From: DATBSL01 sp963729875
GTDB lineage: Bacteria > Acidobacteriota > Vicinamibacteria > Fen-336
Direction of reading: 5' to 3'
NCBI GenBank assembly: GCA_963729875.1
Contig: CAVSPR010000006.1
Span: forward strand, 372,001-436,000
Length of the DNA stretch: 64,000 bases
The translations under genes and the position numbers were made by a program. The notes beneath the pieces are model-generated. The model saw nothing but the letters and a program-made list of their open reading frames with translations, had not been told where the DNA came from and made no database searches. Below, piece after piece: positions 53,198 to 61,643 of this stretch. Numbering within the stretch: position 1 is the first letter of the stretch; every line of letters starts with the position of its first letter.

Positions 53198-53719
53198 CTA
53201 CTGCGCCACCGGCTCGTCCTCGTAGTCGCCCGCGTCCGCGTCGGGCCCCTCGGGCAGGCTGCGCATCGCCTCGCGCACGAGGCTCTGGTGGAGGATCTCC
53301 TCGTTGCGCAGGTCCTGGAACAGCCGCTTCACGTCGGGATCGACGACGTGGGGCAGGGCGGCGACGAAGAACTCGAGGGCCTTCGTCTCGGAGACGAGGG
53401 CCACCTCCATGGCCCGCCGGGCGGACATGAAGGCCCGCGGCTGGTCGTAATCGGGGGCCTCGACGTCCCACAGCATGGCGCGGGTCACGCGGGGCACGGC
53501 GTCGCCGAAGAGCGAGCGCCGGCGGGCGCGGAGCTCCTCGCCGTGCTTCTGCTCGTTCTTCGCCATGGTCGCGAAGAAGCGGGCCGCCTCCGGCGTGTGG
53601 TGCTGCTCCATCTGGTCCACGAACTCGAGGTAGCGCTCCTGCGCCTCCTCCTCGACGAGGACGGCCAGGTCGAGCGCGTCCTGGAGGCTGAGCGTGGCGA
53701 AGTCGACGGTAGCGGCCAT
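53198..53719 (-). CDS. Rubrerythrin-like ferritin-fold diiron protein
   Basis: 173 residues, four-helix bundle without the rubredoxin domain. The diiron ligand helices are VLVEEEAQERYLEFV, NEQKHGEELRARR, ALVSETKALEFFVAAL and NEEILHQSLV, giving two ExxH pairs and two single Glu helices. The final 20 residues are acidic. It may reduce peroxides or handle iron; rubrerythrin-type redox activity needs a partner. The stop lies 6 bases from the IS target site. The adjacent membrane-protein gene starts upstream and ends 11 bases before its ATG. Confidence 0.85.
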   Translation of the reverse strand: MAATVDFATLSLQDALDLAVLVEEEAQERYLEFVDQMEQHHTPEAARFFATMAKNEQKHGEELRARRRSLFGDAVPRVTRAMLWDVEAPDYDQPRAFMSARRAMEVALVSETKALEFFVAALPHVVDPDVKRLFQDLRNEEILHQSLVREAMRSLPEGPDADAGDYEDEPVAQ

Positions 53720-53729
53720 CGTGGTCCTC

Positions 53730-54149
53730 CTAGGGCTGCACCCGGCGGACGCCGGTGACCCAGTACTGCGTCTCGCCGAAGCAGCTCGGCAAGCCGAGGT
53801 GCTGCTCGTAGGACAGCACGACGCGGGCCCCGAGGTCCGCGTTGACCTGTCCGGCCACCGCGTCGTCGCGTACCGTGAAGGCGAAGACCTCGGGCATCGC
53901 CCCCGGGAGGTTGGCCATCGCGATCTCTCCCTCCCAGGTCTTGCACACCCACCCCTTCTTCGAGAACTTCTGCACGTAGCCGGCGCGCTCGCCCGAGGAG
54001 TAGCTCCAGCGGGTGGCGGCGAAGAGGTAGAGGGCGATCCCCGCGACGGCGACGAGGGCCGCGAGCAGGAGGGATCGGCGGACCCAGCGGCCGACCCGGG
54101 TGAGCGAGGACTCGCCGGCGGTCGGCGACGCCGGAGCGGGGGTGGACAT
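53730..54149 (-). CDS. Single-pass membrane protein of unknown function
   Basis: 139 residues. One helix (about 25-47, RSLLLAALVAVAGIALYLFAA is its core, cut here to the hydrophobic part) is followed by a soluble domain with YSSGERAGYVQKFSKKGW, CKTWEGEIAMANLPG and LGLPSCFGETQYWVTG. Two Cys (in WVCKTW and PSCFGE) may pair outside the cytoplasm. I know similar proteins only under unreliable names, so no function is given. ATG 54149 is chosen after a spacer of Arg-rich non-coding look. Confidence 0.7.
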   Translation of the reverse strand: MSTPAPASPTAGESSLTRVGRWVRRSLLLAALVAVAGIALYLFAATRWSYSSGERAGYVQKFSKKGWVCKTWEGEIAMANLPGAMPEVFAFTVRDDAVAGQVNADLGARVVLSYEQHLGLPSCFGETQYWVTGVRRVQP

Positions 54150-54252
54150 GTTCGGCTCGTCTCCTCTGGTGACGGGCGAGTCTAGTCCCGGGGCTCGCCG
54201 GACCGCAAACCACCGGGGCGCGCCCGCGGCCAACGCGGCGGGCGGGGTGCGG

Positions 54253-54699
54253 CTACGGCTGGCGGCGGGGCCGGACGGTGACCGCGGTGCGGATGCGGTC
54301 GGAGGCCTTGTCGAGGTCGGCCTCGCTCTCGAACCCGAAGACCGCCGAGTACCTCCGGCCGACCACCTGGGCCACGAGGAAGGCGATGTTCACCCCACTC
54401 TCCGCGAGGGCCCGGGCGATGCGGTTGGCGAGGCCGGGGCGATTGTCGCCGAGGACGAGAAGGGTGGGAGCCCCGCCCGCGACGAGGCCCCCGCGCCCGG
54501 CGGCCTGGGCCGCCTTCCGGGTGCCGATCGGGGCGACCTCGATGACCGCCCGGCCCTTCTGGCCCGGGATGCGGTAGCCCATTACGATCTGCAGGTCGGC
54601 GCCGGCCGCGGCCAGCGGCTCGAGCAGCCGGGCCAGGGCGCCCGGCTCGTGCGGCACCTGCGTGCGCCAGAGGGTGACCTTGCGAATGCTGACCGCCAC
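54253..54699 (-). CDS. Tandem ACT-domain protein
   Basis: 148 residues with two ACT-like halves: VTLWRTQVPHEPGALARLLE (about 9-28) and LLVLGDNRPGLANRIARALA (about 81-100), each with the PG-containing ligand loop and a following helix. There is no catalytic domain, so it is probably an amino-acid-sensing regulator. It is divergent from the amidase gene across about 240 bases. Confidence 0.78.
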   Translation of the reverse strand: MAVSIRKVTLWRTQVPHEPGALARLLEPLAAAGADLQIVMGYRIPGQKGRAVIEVAPIGTRKAAQAAGRGGLVAGGAPTLLVLGDNRPGLANRIARALAESGVNIAFLVAQVVGRRYSAVFGFESEADLDKASDRIRTAVTVRPRRQP

Positions 54700-54937
54700 G
54701 TCCGCCTCCCGTCAGGCCCCGACCGCGGCCTGCTGCTCGTCCTGACTCCTCTCATGATCCTACGCCCCGCTCTGTTCGTCTATGCTGAAAATGGCGGGCA
54801 GGGACGAGAAGATGAAAGCGCGTCGCGTCGTTCGGGCGATTCGGGGGCGGCAGACTGCGGGATCTCGGGGAGGGCCGGGTCGCTCGAGGGGACAGCCGCC
54901 TTGCGGCGGTCCGCGCGGTGCCCTTAGACTGCCGCTG

Positions 54938-56467
54938 TTGAACGGCCTCCGCCGCCTCGTGAACCCGCTCGCCCGGCGCGCCCTCGCGGGCGTTCTCGTC
55001 CTGGCCCCGGCCCTCGCCCAGGGGGCGGCCGGCGTCGTCACGGTCCTGAGTGCCACCCAGCGCCGCGAGGTGGCGACGGTGACCCGGGCCGACGGGGAGC
55101 TCGTGGGGATCGAGGACGTGCTGGCGGGGTTCGGGGCGACGGTCACGAGCGACGCCCGTGCCGGTGCGGTCACCGTCCAGCGCGGCGGCCACGAGCTGGT
55201 GCTGCACAGCCGAAAGAGCCTCGCCTCGGTGGACGGGGACCTGAAGCTCCTCTCCTCGCCTGCCGTCCTGGAGTCGGGGCGCTGGCTCGTCCCCGTCGAC
55301 TCGCTGCCGCGGCTGCTCGGCCCCCTCCTCGAGAGGCCGGTCGAGTGGCGCGGGGCCCAGCGCGTCCTTCTCGTCGGGCCCGTCTCGATCCCGAGGATCT
55401 CGGTGAGCACGTTCGTGTCGTCGGAGCTCGCCCGCGTCGTGTTCGAGGCGAGCGAGCCCGTGCCCTTCCGCGTCCAGCAGGAGGCGGGCCGGGTGACGGT
55501 CGCCGTGCCCCGCGACCTCGTCGACGTCTCGCTGCAGCCGTCCCGCCTGGCGGGGGGGATCGTGGAGTCGATCCAGTTCGTCGGGGGACCGGAGAACCTC
55601 GTCGCGGTGCAGCTGGGCCCGCGCTTCCAGAGGCTGAAGGCCACCGAGCAGGAGTCCCCGGCGCGCCTGGTGCTCGAGCTCGCGGCCCCGCCCCTCGCTC
55701 CCGGAGAGAAGCCCCCGGCCGCGCCCGCGCCCCGCGGGTCACGGCCGGCGGAGGAGCCGGCCGTACGGACGGTCGTCATCGACCCCGGCCACGGGGGCGA
55801 GAACCCGGGGGCGCGAGGGGCGGGGGGAGCGGTCGAGAAGGACGTCGCGCTCTCGATCGCCCGCAAGCTCCGCGCCGAGCTGGTGAGCGCCCGCGGCCTG
55901 CAGGTGTTCCTGACGCGGGACAAGGACGCGGACCTCGAGCTGGACGAGCGCACGTCGATCGCGAACAACTACAAGGCGGACCTCTTCGTCTCGATCCACG
56001 CGAACGCGAGCCGGGCGCGCGGGGCGCGGGGGAGCGAGGTCTACTTCCTGTCCTACCAGGCGAGCGACGACGAGTCGCGCATGGTGGCGCAGCTCGAGGG
56101 CGCGGCCGAGCCGGTCGCAGGGGCCCCGCCCGGCTCGGACCTCGCGCTCATCCTCTGGGACATGGCGCAGGCCGAGCACCTCGAGGAGAGCTCGGCGCTC
56201 GCCTCGCGCATCCAGGAAGAGCTCGCGGTCGTGACGGGCAGCGAGGGCCGCGGGGTGAAGCAGGCGCCCTTCCGCGTGCTGGTGGGGGCGGCCATGCCGG
56301 CGGTGCTCGTCGAGGTGGCCTTCATCAGCAACCCCGAGGAGGAGAAGCTGCTCGCCTCGGACGCCTACCAGGCCAGGATCGCCCGCTCGCTGGCCCGAGG
56401 GATCGAGCGGTTCCGCCGCGAGCGCGACGGCGGGACCCCGATTCCGCAGGCCGCCCCCCAGCCGTGA
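54938..56467 (+). CDS. N-acetylmuramoyl-L-alanine amidase (AMIN plus Amidase_3)
   Basis: About 509 residues from TTG 54938; GTG 54959 is an alternative. Signal peptide LAGVLVLAPALAQGAAG, then AMIN-type regions (about 30-260, including RISVSTFVSSELARVVFEA), a Pro-rich linker and the Amidase_3 catalytic domain (about 275-495). Zinc ligands: His and Glu of VIDPGHGGENPGA plus VEKDVAL, His of SIHANAS, and the catalytic Glu in LVEVAFISNPEEE. It cleaves peptides from septal peptidoglycan, with AMIN for targeting. The frame stays open upstream to 54782 but that part looks non-coding. The stop overlaps the GerMN gene start (GTGA). Confidence 0.92.
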   Translation: MNGLRRLVNPLARRALAGVLVLAPALAQGAAGVVTVLSATQRREVATVTRADGELVGIEDVLAGFGATVTSDARAGAVTVQRGGHELVLHSRKSLASVDGDLKLLSSPAVLESGRWLVPVDSLPRLLGPLLERPVEWRGAQRVLLVGPVSIPRISVSTFVSSELARVVFEASEPVPFRVQQEAGRVTVAVPRDLVDVSLQPSRLAGGIVESIQFVGGPENLVAVQLGPRFQRLKATEQESPARLVLELAAPPLAPGEKPPAAPAPRGSRPAEEPAVRTVVIDPGHGGENPGARGAGGAVEKDVALSIARKLRAELVSARGLQVFLTRDKDADLELDERTSIANNYKADLFVSIHANASRARGARGSEVYFLSYQASDDESRMVAQLEGAAEPVAGAPPGSDLALILWDMAQAEHLEESSALASRIQEELAVVTGSEGRGVKQAPFRVLVGAAMPAVLVEVAFISNPEEEKLLASDAYQARIARSLARGIERFRRERDGGTPIPQAAPQP

Positions 56468-57109
56468 CCTCCCGGCAGACGAACGCCCTCACCCTCGTCG
56501 GCCTCGGGGCCCTGCTGGCCACGGTGGCCCTGACCGCCCCGCGCTGGGCGGCCCTGCTGCGCACGCCGGCCGCCACGGTCGGAAGGCGAGGATCCCTCGA
56601 GGGAGGAGCCGGAGCCGCCGGCGACGGAGGGGCCTTCGCAGGAGGCGGGTCGCCGGATCAGCGTCCGGCTCTACTTCGAGGCCCCCGACCGCGACGGGCT
56701 CCTTCCCGAGGAGCGCGAGGTGGCGTTCTCCCCGGACCTGGCCCAGCAGCTTCGCACCGTGGTGGAGGAGCTCGCCAGGGGCCCGGCGACCGGCCTCACC
56801 GCGACGCTGCCCGCGGGAACGCGCGTGCTCGAGGTCTTCGTGCAGGCGAAGGGGGTCGCGTGGGTGAACCTCTCGGCGGAGGCCGCGGGCGGGTTGCCCG
56901 GCGGCTCGAGGGCGGAGCTGCTGACCGTGTACTCGGTGGTGAACTCGATCGTGACGAACTTTCCCGCGGTGCGCCGGGTGCGGATCCTCGTCGACGACCA
57001 GCCGGTGGCGTCGCTGGGGGGGCACGTGGACCTGTCGCGCCCGCTCCCGGCCGACATGACCCTCGTGGCTCTTCCGGCGCCCGAGACCTCGCCTCTCGCC
57101 GCTCCCTGA
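56464..57109 (+). CDS. GerMN-domain protein (one apparent frameshift)
   Basis: About 214 residues. GTG 56464 opens VTSRQTNALTLVGLGALLAT, a membrane anchor. After PAATV one extra base (near 56580) shifts the frame; the linker continues EGEDPSREEPEPPATEGPSQ and the GerMN domain is RISVRLYFEAP, VVEELARGPATGLTATLP, VAWVNLSAEAAGG and TVYSVVNSIVTNFPAVRRV. GerMN domains are found in spore-germination GerM and in other cell-envelope proteins; the link with the amidase suggests a peptidoglycan role. Confidence 0.82.
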
Positions 57110-57123
57110 AGGAGATCCCGAAC

Positions 57124-58494
57124 GTGAGCACGGCTTTCGCCCTGGCCATCGTCCTCGCCCTCCCCCCGCAGCCGGGCCCCGGCGGCCGCGGAGCGGCCGC
57201 GGAGGCCGAACGCCTGAGTGCCGAGGCCATGAGGCTCGTCCCGCGGGACGCGGCGGCGGCGCTCGCCAAGGCGCGCCGGGCCCTCGCGCTGACGGCGGAG
57301 TTCGTACCCACGGACTACGTGACCGCCGGGCGTAAAGGCGAGGTGGTCGAGGACGAGTTCCAGGCGGCGCGCGACGCCTACGGGCGCCACCGGGCCGGGC
57401 TCTACGAGGCGGTGGGAACGGCCCTGGCCCGGCAGGGGAACGCCCTCGCCGCGAGCCGCTACCTGCGGCGGACGTTCCTGCTCGACCCCACCCCGGACCG
57501 CGGCCTCGCCCTCGCGCGCGCGCTGAACGAGCTCGGGCGCGGGCGCGAGGCCCTCGACACGGTGCAGCGTGCGATCGCGGGCCTGGCCGGCCTCAAGCCG
57601 GAGGCGGCGGAGGTGATCGCCCGGGCCGCGGACGTGGCCGGGCTGCCGAGCGCCCAGGCCGAGATCGACCGGGGTCGCCTGGCGGCGACGCTCGGCAAGA
57701 GGGTCGAGCTGCGCGAGGGGCCCTTCGAGGTGCCCGCCGGCGTCCGCCTCTCGACGAACCCCGTGTTCCGCCTCGACGAGGCGTCGGTCACGGTCCTGTA
57801 CGCGGCCGAGGGCTCGTGCCGCACGTGCTCGGCCGACCTCGAGGAGCTGGCCAGCCACCTGCCGAAGGACGCGCGGGTGCTCGCGGTGCCCCCGGGGGAC
57901 GACCAGGACGCGGCGCTGCGGCAGGTGCTGGCGCTGTACCGGCGCCCGTGGCCCCTGCTGCTCGGCCGGGACCTGGAGGCTCGGCTGAGGCTCCGTCCGC
58001 GCTCGGTCCTCCTCGTCGCGCGGGGGGGGTGGACGCAGGCCGTCCTGCAGGCTCCCTTCGGGCCCGAGCTGGGGACGGCCTTCGCGTCGCTCCAGCGCGC
58101 GGACGTGGCGGAGACGGTTCCGCGCCCGGCCTGGAACCGCCGGCCGGTGGACCGCTCGCCGATCCCGCCGCCGCCCGGGCTGCTGCCCGAGGGCCTCGCG
58201 CCGGGGGAGGACGCGCCGGCCCCTCCCGAGTTCGAGGCGGCGGTCGCGGCCTACCGGGCGGGCCGCGCGGCCGAGGCGCAGAAGGTGTTCGACGCGCTCG
58301 AGGCGCGCGGGGACGGGTGGCTGCTGCCCCCGGAGGCGCGGCTCAACCGCGCGCTGTGCCTCGCACGGGGGGGCGGACGCGACGCGGCTCGCCGGATCCT
58401 GCTTCGGACCGGCGACAGCCGCTTCGAGGACGCGATCGACCGGCTGCTCGAGGCCGTGGCCGGAGGCGCGGGCGCGGGGGGCGCGGGGCACTAG
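57124..58494 (+). CDS. TPR-type protein with a thioredoxin-like CxxC segment
   Basis: 456 residues, GTG 57124 with GGAG about 8 bases before. A short hydrophobic N-terminus (to about residue 15) may be a signal. TPR-like helices (about 25-175) surround the Pro/Asp-rich RRTFLLDPTPDRGLALARAL. A strand-rich centre (about 210-345) has VTVLYAAEGSCRTCSADLEE, whose CRTC resembles a thioredoxin CxxC, and a Trx-like order of strands, ending WTQAVLQAPF. A second helical-repeat region ends the protein. Function is unknown; electron or thiol chemistry is suggested only by the CxxC. Confidence 0.75.
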   Translation: MSTAFALAIVLALPPQPGPGGRGAAAEAERLSAEAMRLVPRDAAAALAKARRALALTAEFVPTDYVTAGRKGEVVEDEFQAARDAYGRHRAGLYEAVGTALARQGNALAASRYLRRTFLLDPTPDRGLALARALNELGRGREALDTVQRAIAGLAGLKPEAAEVIARAADVAGLPSAQAEIDRGRLAATLGKRVELREGPFEVPAGVRLSTNPVFRLDEASVTVLYAAEGSCRTCSADLEELASHLPKDARVLAVPPGDDQDAALRQVLALYRRPWPLLLGRDLEARLRLRPRSVLLVARGGWTQAVLQAPFGPELGTAFASLQRADVAETVPRPAWNRRPVDRSPIPPPPGLLPEGLAPGEDAPAPPEFEAAVAAYRAGRAAEAQKVFDALEARGDGWLLPPEARLNRALCLARGGGRDAARRILLRTGDSRFEDAIDRLLEAVAGGAGAGGAGH

Positions 58495-58548
58495 GCTCGC
58501 ATTCACGGTGGCCCTCGGATAGAGTCGGGGGAGTTCACGGAGGTCCTC

Positions 58549-59049
58549 ATGGCCGAGACGGCCCGCGCGGTGATCGAGACGAAGTTCGGCGAGATCGAGC
58601 TGGAGTTCCTGCCCGACAAGGCGCCCGGACACGTGAAGAACTTCCTCGACCTCGCGCGCAAGGGCTTCTACGACGGGACCACGTTCCACCGCGTCATCCC
58701 CGGCTTCATGGTCCAGGGCGGCTGCCCGAACACGAAGGACGCCCGGGCGTCGAAGGCGACTCACGGGACGGGCGGGCCGGGGTACACGATCAAGGCCGAG
58801 TTCAACGACACCTCGCACCGCCGGGGCGTCGTCTCGATGGCGCGGTCCCAGGACCCGAACAGCGCCGGCTCCCAGTTCTTCATCTGCGTGTCGGACGCGA
58901 CGTTCCTCGACCGGCAGTACAGCGCCTTCGGGCGCGTGGTGCGCGGCATGGAGGCCGCGGACGGCATCGTGAACGCGCCCCGCGACGGCCGGGACAACCC
59001 CAACGAGCGCATCGACATGAAGGTGCGGGTGATCGAGCCCACCGCCTGA
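58549..59049 (+). CDS. Cyclophilin-type peptidyl-prolyl cis-trans isomerase
   Basis: 166 residues, one cyclophilin domain and no signal peptide, so it is cytoplasmic. FHRVIPGFMVQGG gives the catalytic Arg and Phe-Met-Gln block; SMARSQDPNSAGSQFFI gives the second half, and YSAFGRVVRGM the last. The tryptophan of the human enzyme is replaced by Tyr (RQYSAFG), usual in bacteria. The CYTH gene starts 7 bases downstream. Confidence 0.95.
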   Translation: MAETARAVIETKFGEIELEFLPDKAPGHVKNFLDLARKGFYDGTTFHRVIPGFMVQGGCPNTKDARASKATHGTGGPGYTIKAEFNDTSHRRGVVSMARSQDPNSAGSQFFICVSDATFLDRQYSAFGRVVRGMEAADGIVNAPRDGRDNPNERIDMKVRVIEPTA

Positions 59050-59056
59050 GCCGTCC

Positions 59057-59599
59057 ATGGGCGATCCGAGGGAGACCGAGGTCAAGCTGCGGGTGGCCTC
59101 CGCCGAGGAGGCCCGGGCGTTGCTGAGGCGGGCGGGGGCCCGCCTCGTGCGGCCGCGCCACTTCGAGGAGAACGTGCTCTTCGACGACGGGCGGGGCTCC
59201 TTGCGCGCGAAGGGGTCCGTGCTGCGCCTGCGCGAGACACCCCACGGGAGCCTCCTGACGTTCAAGGGGCCGCGGGAGATCGAGGGCGGCGTGAAGTCGC
59301 GCGAGGAGCGCGAGACCTCGGTCGAGGCCCCCGGGGAAGCCCGGGCGATCCTCGAGCGGCTGGGCTACCGTCCGCTCTTCCGATACCAGAAGTACCGCGA
59401 GAGCTGGACCCACCGCGGCCAGAAGGTCGAGGTGGACGAGACGCCGATCGGCGACTTCCTCGAGGTCGAGGGCGACGCCGAGGGAATCCGGGCGGTGGCC
59501 GCCGAGCTCGGCTTCTCGCCCCCCGACTTCGTCGCCGAGTCCTACGTCGGCCTCTTCTTCGCCGGCGGGGGCCGGGGCGACATGGTCTTCCCGCCATGA
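59057..59599 (+). CDS. CYTH-domain protein (class IV adenylyl cyclase/thiamine triphosphatase-like)
   Basis: 180 residues. The hallmark ExExK appears as ETEVKLR at residues 6-12. Charged barrel residues follow in VLRLRETPHGSLLTFKGPRE, YQKYRESW and VEVDETPIGDFLEVEG, all as in CyaB-like enzymes. Members act on triphosphates, often as tripolyphosphatases or thiamine triphosphatases; cAMP synthesis cannot be assumed. ATGA overlap with the nucleotidyltransferase. Confidence 0.9.
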   Translation: MGDPRETEVKLRVASAEEARALLRRAGARLVRPRHFEENVLFDDGRGSLRAKGSVLRLRETPHGSLLTFKGPREIEGGVKSREERETSVEAPGEARAILERLGYRPLFRYQKYRESWTHRGQKVEVDETPIGDFLEVEGDAEGIRAVAAELGFSPPDFVAESYVGLFFAGGGRGDMVFPP

Positions 59600-60605
59600 A
59601 GGCGATGGTGCTCGCCGCCGGCCAGGGCCTGAGGATGCGCCCGCTGACCCGGCTGCTCGCGAAGCCCGCCCTCCCGGTCCTGAACCGGCCGCTCGTCGAG
59701 TGGACGATGAGGGCGCTGGCGCGGGCCGGGGTCCGCGAGGTGGTCGTGAACCTGCACCACCTCCCGCAGACGGTGACCGGCGCCCTCGGCTCCGGGCGAC
59801 GGTTCGGCCTGCGGATCCGCTACTCGGAGGAGCCCGTCCTGCTCGGGACGGGGGGCGGGCCGCGCGCCGTCCGGGAGCTCTTCGGCGACGAGCCGCTCCT
59901 CATCGTGAACGGCGACGTGCTCTTCGACATCGACCTGCGGAAGCTCGCCGACGCCCACCGCGCCTCGGGGGCCCGGGCGACTCTCGCCCTGCGGAGGAAC
60001 CCCGTCCCCTGCGCCTACTCGCCCGTCGTGACGAGCCGGTCCGGCCGGATCCTCTCGATTGCCGGCCGGCCGAGGCCAGCGCACGGCCCGGTCACGATGT
60101 TCGCGAGCGTCCACGTGCTCGACCCGGCCCTCCTCGACCGCCTTCCCGAGGGCGCCTCGGACAGCGTGCGTGACCTCTACATCCCGCTCCTCGCGGAGGA
60201 CGCGCAGCTGCAGGGGATGCGCACGCGGGGTGCGTGGTACGATTTCGGGCGCCCCTCGCTCTACCGCGACGCGCAGCTGCGCCTGCTGCCGGGGCGCGGG
60301 CGCGACCGTGTCTTCGTGGACGGGAAGGCGCGTGTGGGCGCCACCGCGCGCGTGCGGCGCTGCGTGGTGGGCGCCGCGCGCGTGGGGGGCGGGGCGCGGG
60401 TGGAGCGCAGCGTCTTGTGGGACGGGGCGGTCGTCGAGTCCGGCGCGCGGGTCGCGGGCGCCGTCGTGGCGACGGGCGGGGTCGTGCGGGCGGGGGAGAG
60501 GGCTTCGGACGTGATCGTCCTGCCGGCCGCGGCCCTCGCGGACGGCACCGAGGCGGGGGACGGGTCGAGCGACGGGGGGACATGGCGTGGGTGGAGCTTC
60601 TGTGA
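59596..60605 (+). CDS. Sugar-phosphate nucleotidyltransferase with left-handed beta-helix tail, MurU/ManC-like (one apparent frameshift at the C-terminus)
   Basis: About 336 residues. The Rossmann-like nucleotidyltransferase domain (about 1-235) has MVLAAGQGLRMRPLTRLL and VNGDVLFDIDLRK. A hexapeptide-repeat tail (about 240-325, with repeated ARVGATARVRR and GARVERSVLW) forms a left-handed helix. A missing G near 60562-60564 shifts the frame after EAGDG; the repaired end VERRGDMAWVELL stops at TGA 60603-60605, overlapping the kinase start. Paired with an AmgK-like kinase, it recalls the MurU half of cell-wall sugar recycling, but MurU lacks the helix tail, so the sugar is uncertain. Confidence 0.85.
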
Positions 60606-61630
60606 CGGGGAGGACGGCCGGCGAGCCGCTGGACGCCGCGGGGGCGCTCGCCCTCATCCGGCAGTACCTGGAGGACAGGCGGCCGGAGGACGCGGGCGCC
60701 GTGCGGGTGCTCCCGCTCTCCGGCGACGCGTCCACGCGGCGCTACTACCGCCTCGTGGACGGGGGCCGCAGCCACGTCCTCGCGCTGTACCCCGAGCCCT
60801 TCTCCCCCGAGGAGCTGACCTACCTCTCGGTCCACCGACTGCTCGAGGCCTACGGGCTTCCCGTCCCCGCCACCGTGGACGTGGACGGCTCGAGGGGGGT
60901 GGTGCTGCAGGAGGACCTCGGCGACCGGACGCTGCAGGTGGTGCTCGGCGCCGAGCCGGGCCGGCAGGAGGACCTCTACCGGGAGGCGGTGGACCAGGCC
61001 GCGCGGCTCCAGCTCCGGGCCGCGCAGGGTCCGCAGAAGGTGGACTGCTTCCGCATCGCCTTCGACATCGAGAAGCTGTCGTGGGAGCTCCACTACTTCC
61101 TCAAGCACTTTGTCGAGGGCCACCGGGGGTGCGACCTCACGGTCGAGGACCGGTCGACCCTGTCGGAAGCCTTCCACCAGCTGAGCCAGGAGATCGCCTC
61201 CTGGCCCCGGGTCCTCTGCCACCGCGACTACCACAGCCGCAACCTGATGCTGCACGCGGAGCGGCTCGTCTGGATCGACTTCCAGGACGCGCGCATGGGG
61301 CCGGCCGTCTACGACCTCGCCTCGCTCCTGCGCGACGCCTACGTGGACGTGCCCGAGGCGATGCAGGAGGACCTGAAGGAGCGCTTCCGGCAGGAGGCCG
61401 CCCCCGACGAGCCGCGCGAGGTGTTCCGCCGGCGGTTCGACCTCATGTGCGTGCAGCGCAACCTCAAGACGCTGGGGACGTTCGGGTTCATGGCGACGGT
61501 GCGGCAGAACCCCGTCTACCTGCCCTACATCCCGCGGACCCTCGCCCACGCGAGGCACAACCTCTCGCGCTACCCGGAGCTCGAGCGGCTGTGGCGGACC
61601 CTGGCCCGGCACGTGCCCGAGCTGGCCTGA
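60602..61630 (+). CDS. Aminoglycoside-phosphotransferase-fold sugar kinase, AmgK-like
   Basis: 342 residues, GTG 60602. COG3178-type kinase with GDASTRRYYRLV, VVLQEDLGDRTLQVVL, and the catalytic loop CHRDYHSRNLMLH followed by VWIDFQDARMGPAVYDLASL. AmgK phosphorylates the anomeric carbon of MurNAc/GlcNAc, and MurU then makes the UDP-sugar; here the nucleotidyltransferase lies directly upstream with a GTGA overlap. The chemical pairing is well supported by context, the exact sugar is not. AsnS follows 13 bases later. Confidence 0.85.
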   Translation: MTGRTAGEPLDAAGALALIRQYLEDRRPEDAGAVRVLPLSGDASTRRYYRLVDGGRSHVLALYPEPFSPEELTYLSVHRLLEAYGLPVPATVDVDGSRGVVLQEDLGDRTLQVVLGAEPGRQEDLYREAVDQAARLQLRAAQGPQKVDCFRIAFDIEKLSWELHYFLKHFVEGHRGCDLTVEDRSTLSEAFHQLSQEIASWPRVLCHRDYHSRNLMLHAERLVWIDFQDARMGPAVYDLASLLRDAYVDVPEAMQEDLKERFRQEAAPDEPREVFRRRFDLMCVQRNLKTLGTFGFMATVRQNPVYLPYIPRTLAHARHNLSRYPELERLWRTLARHVPELA

Positions 61631-61643
61631 CGGGAGAGACGAG

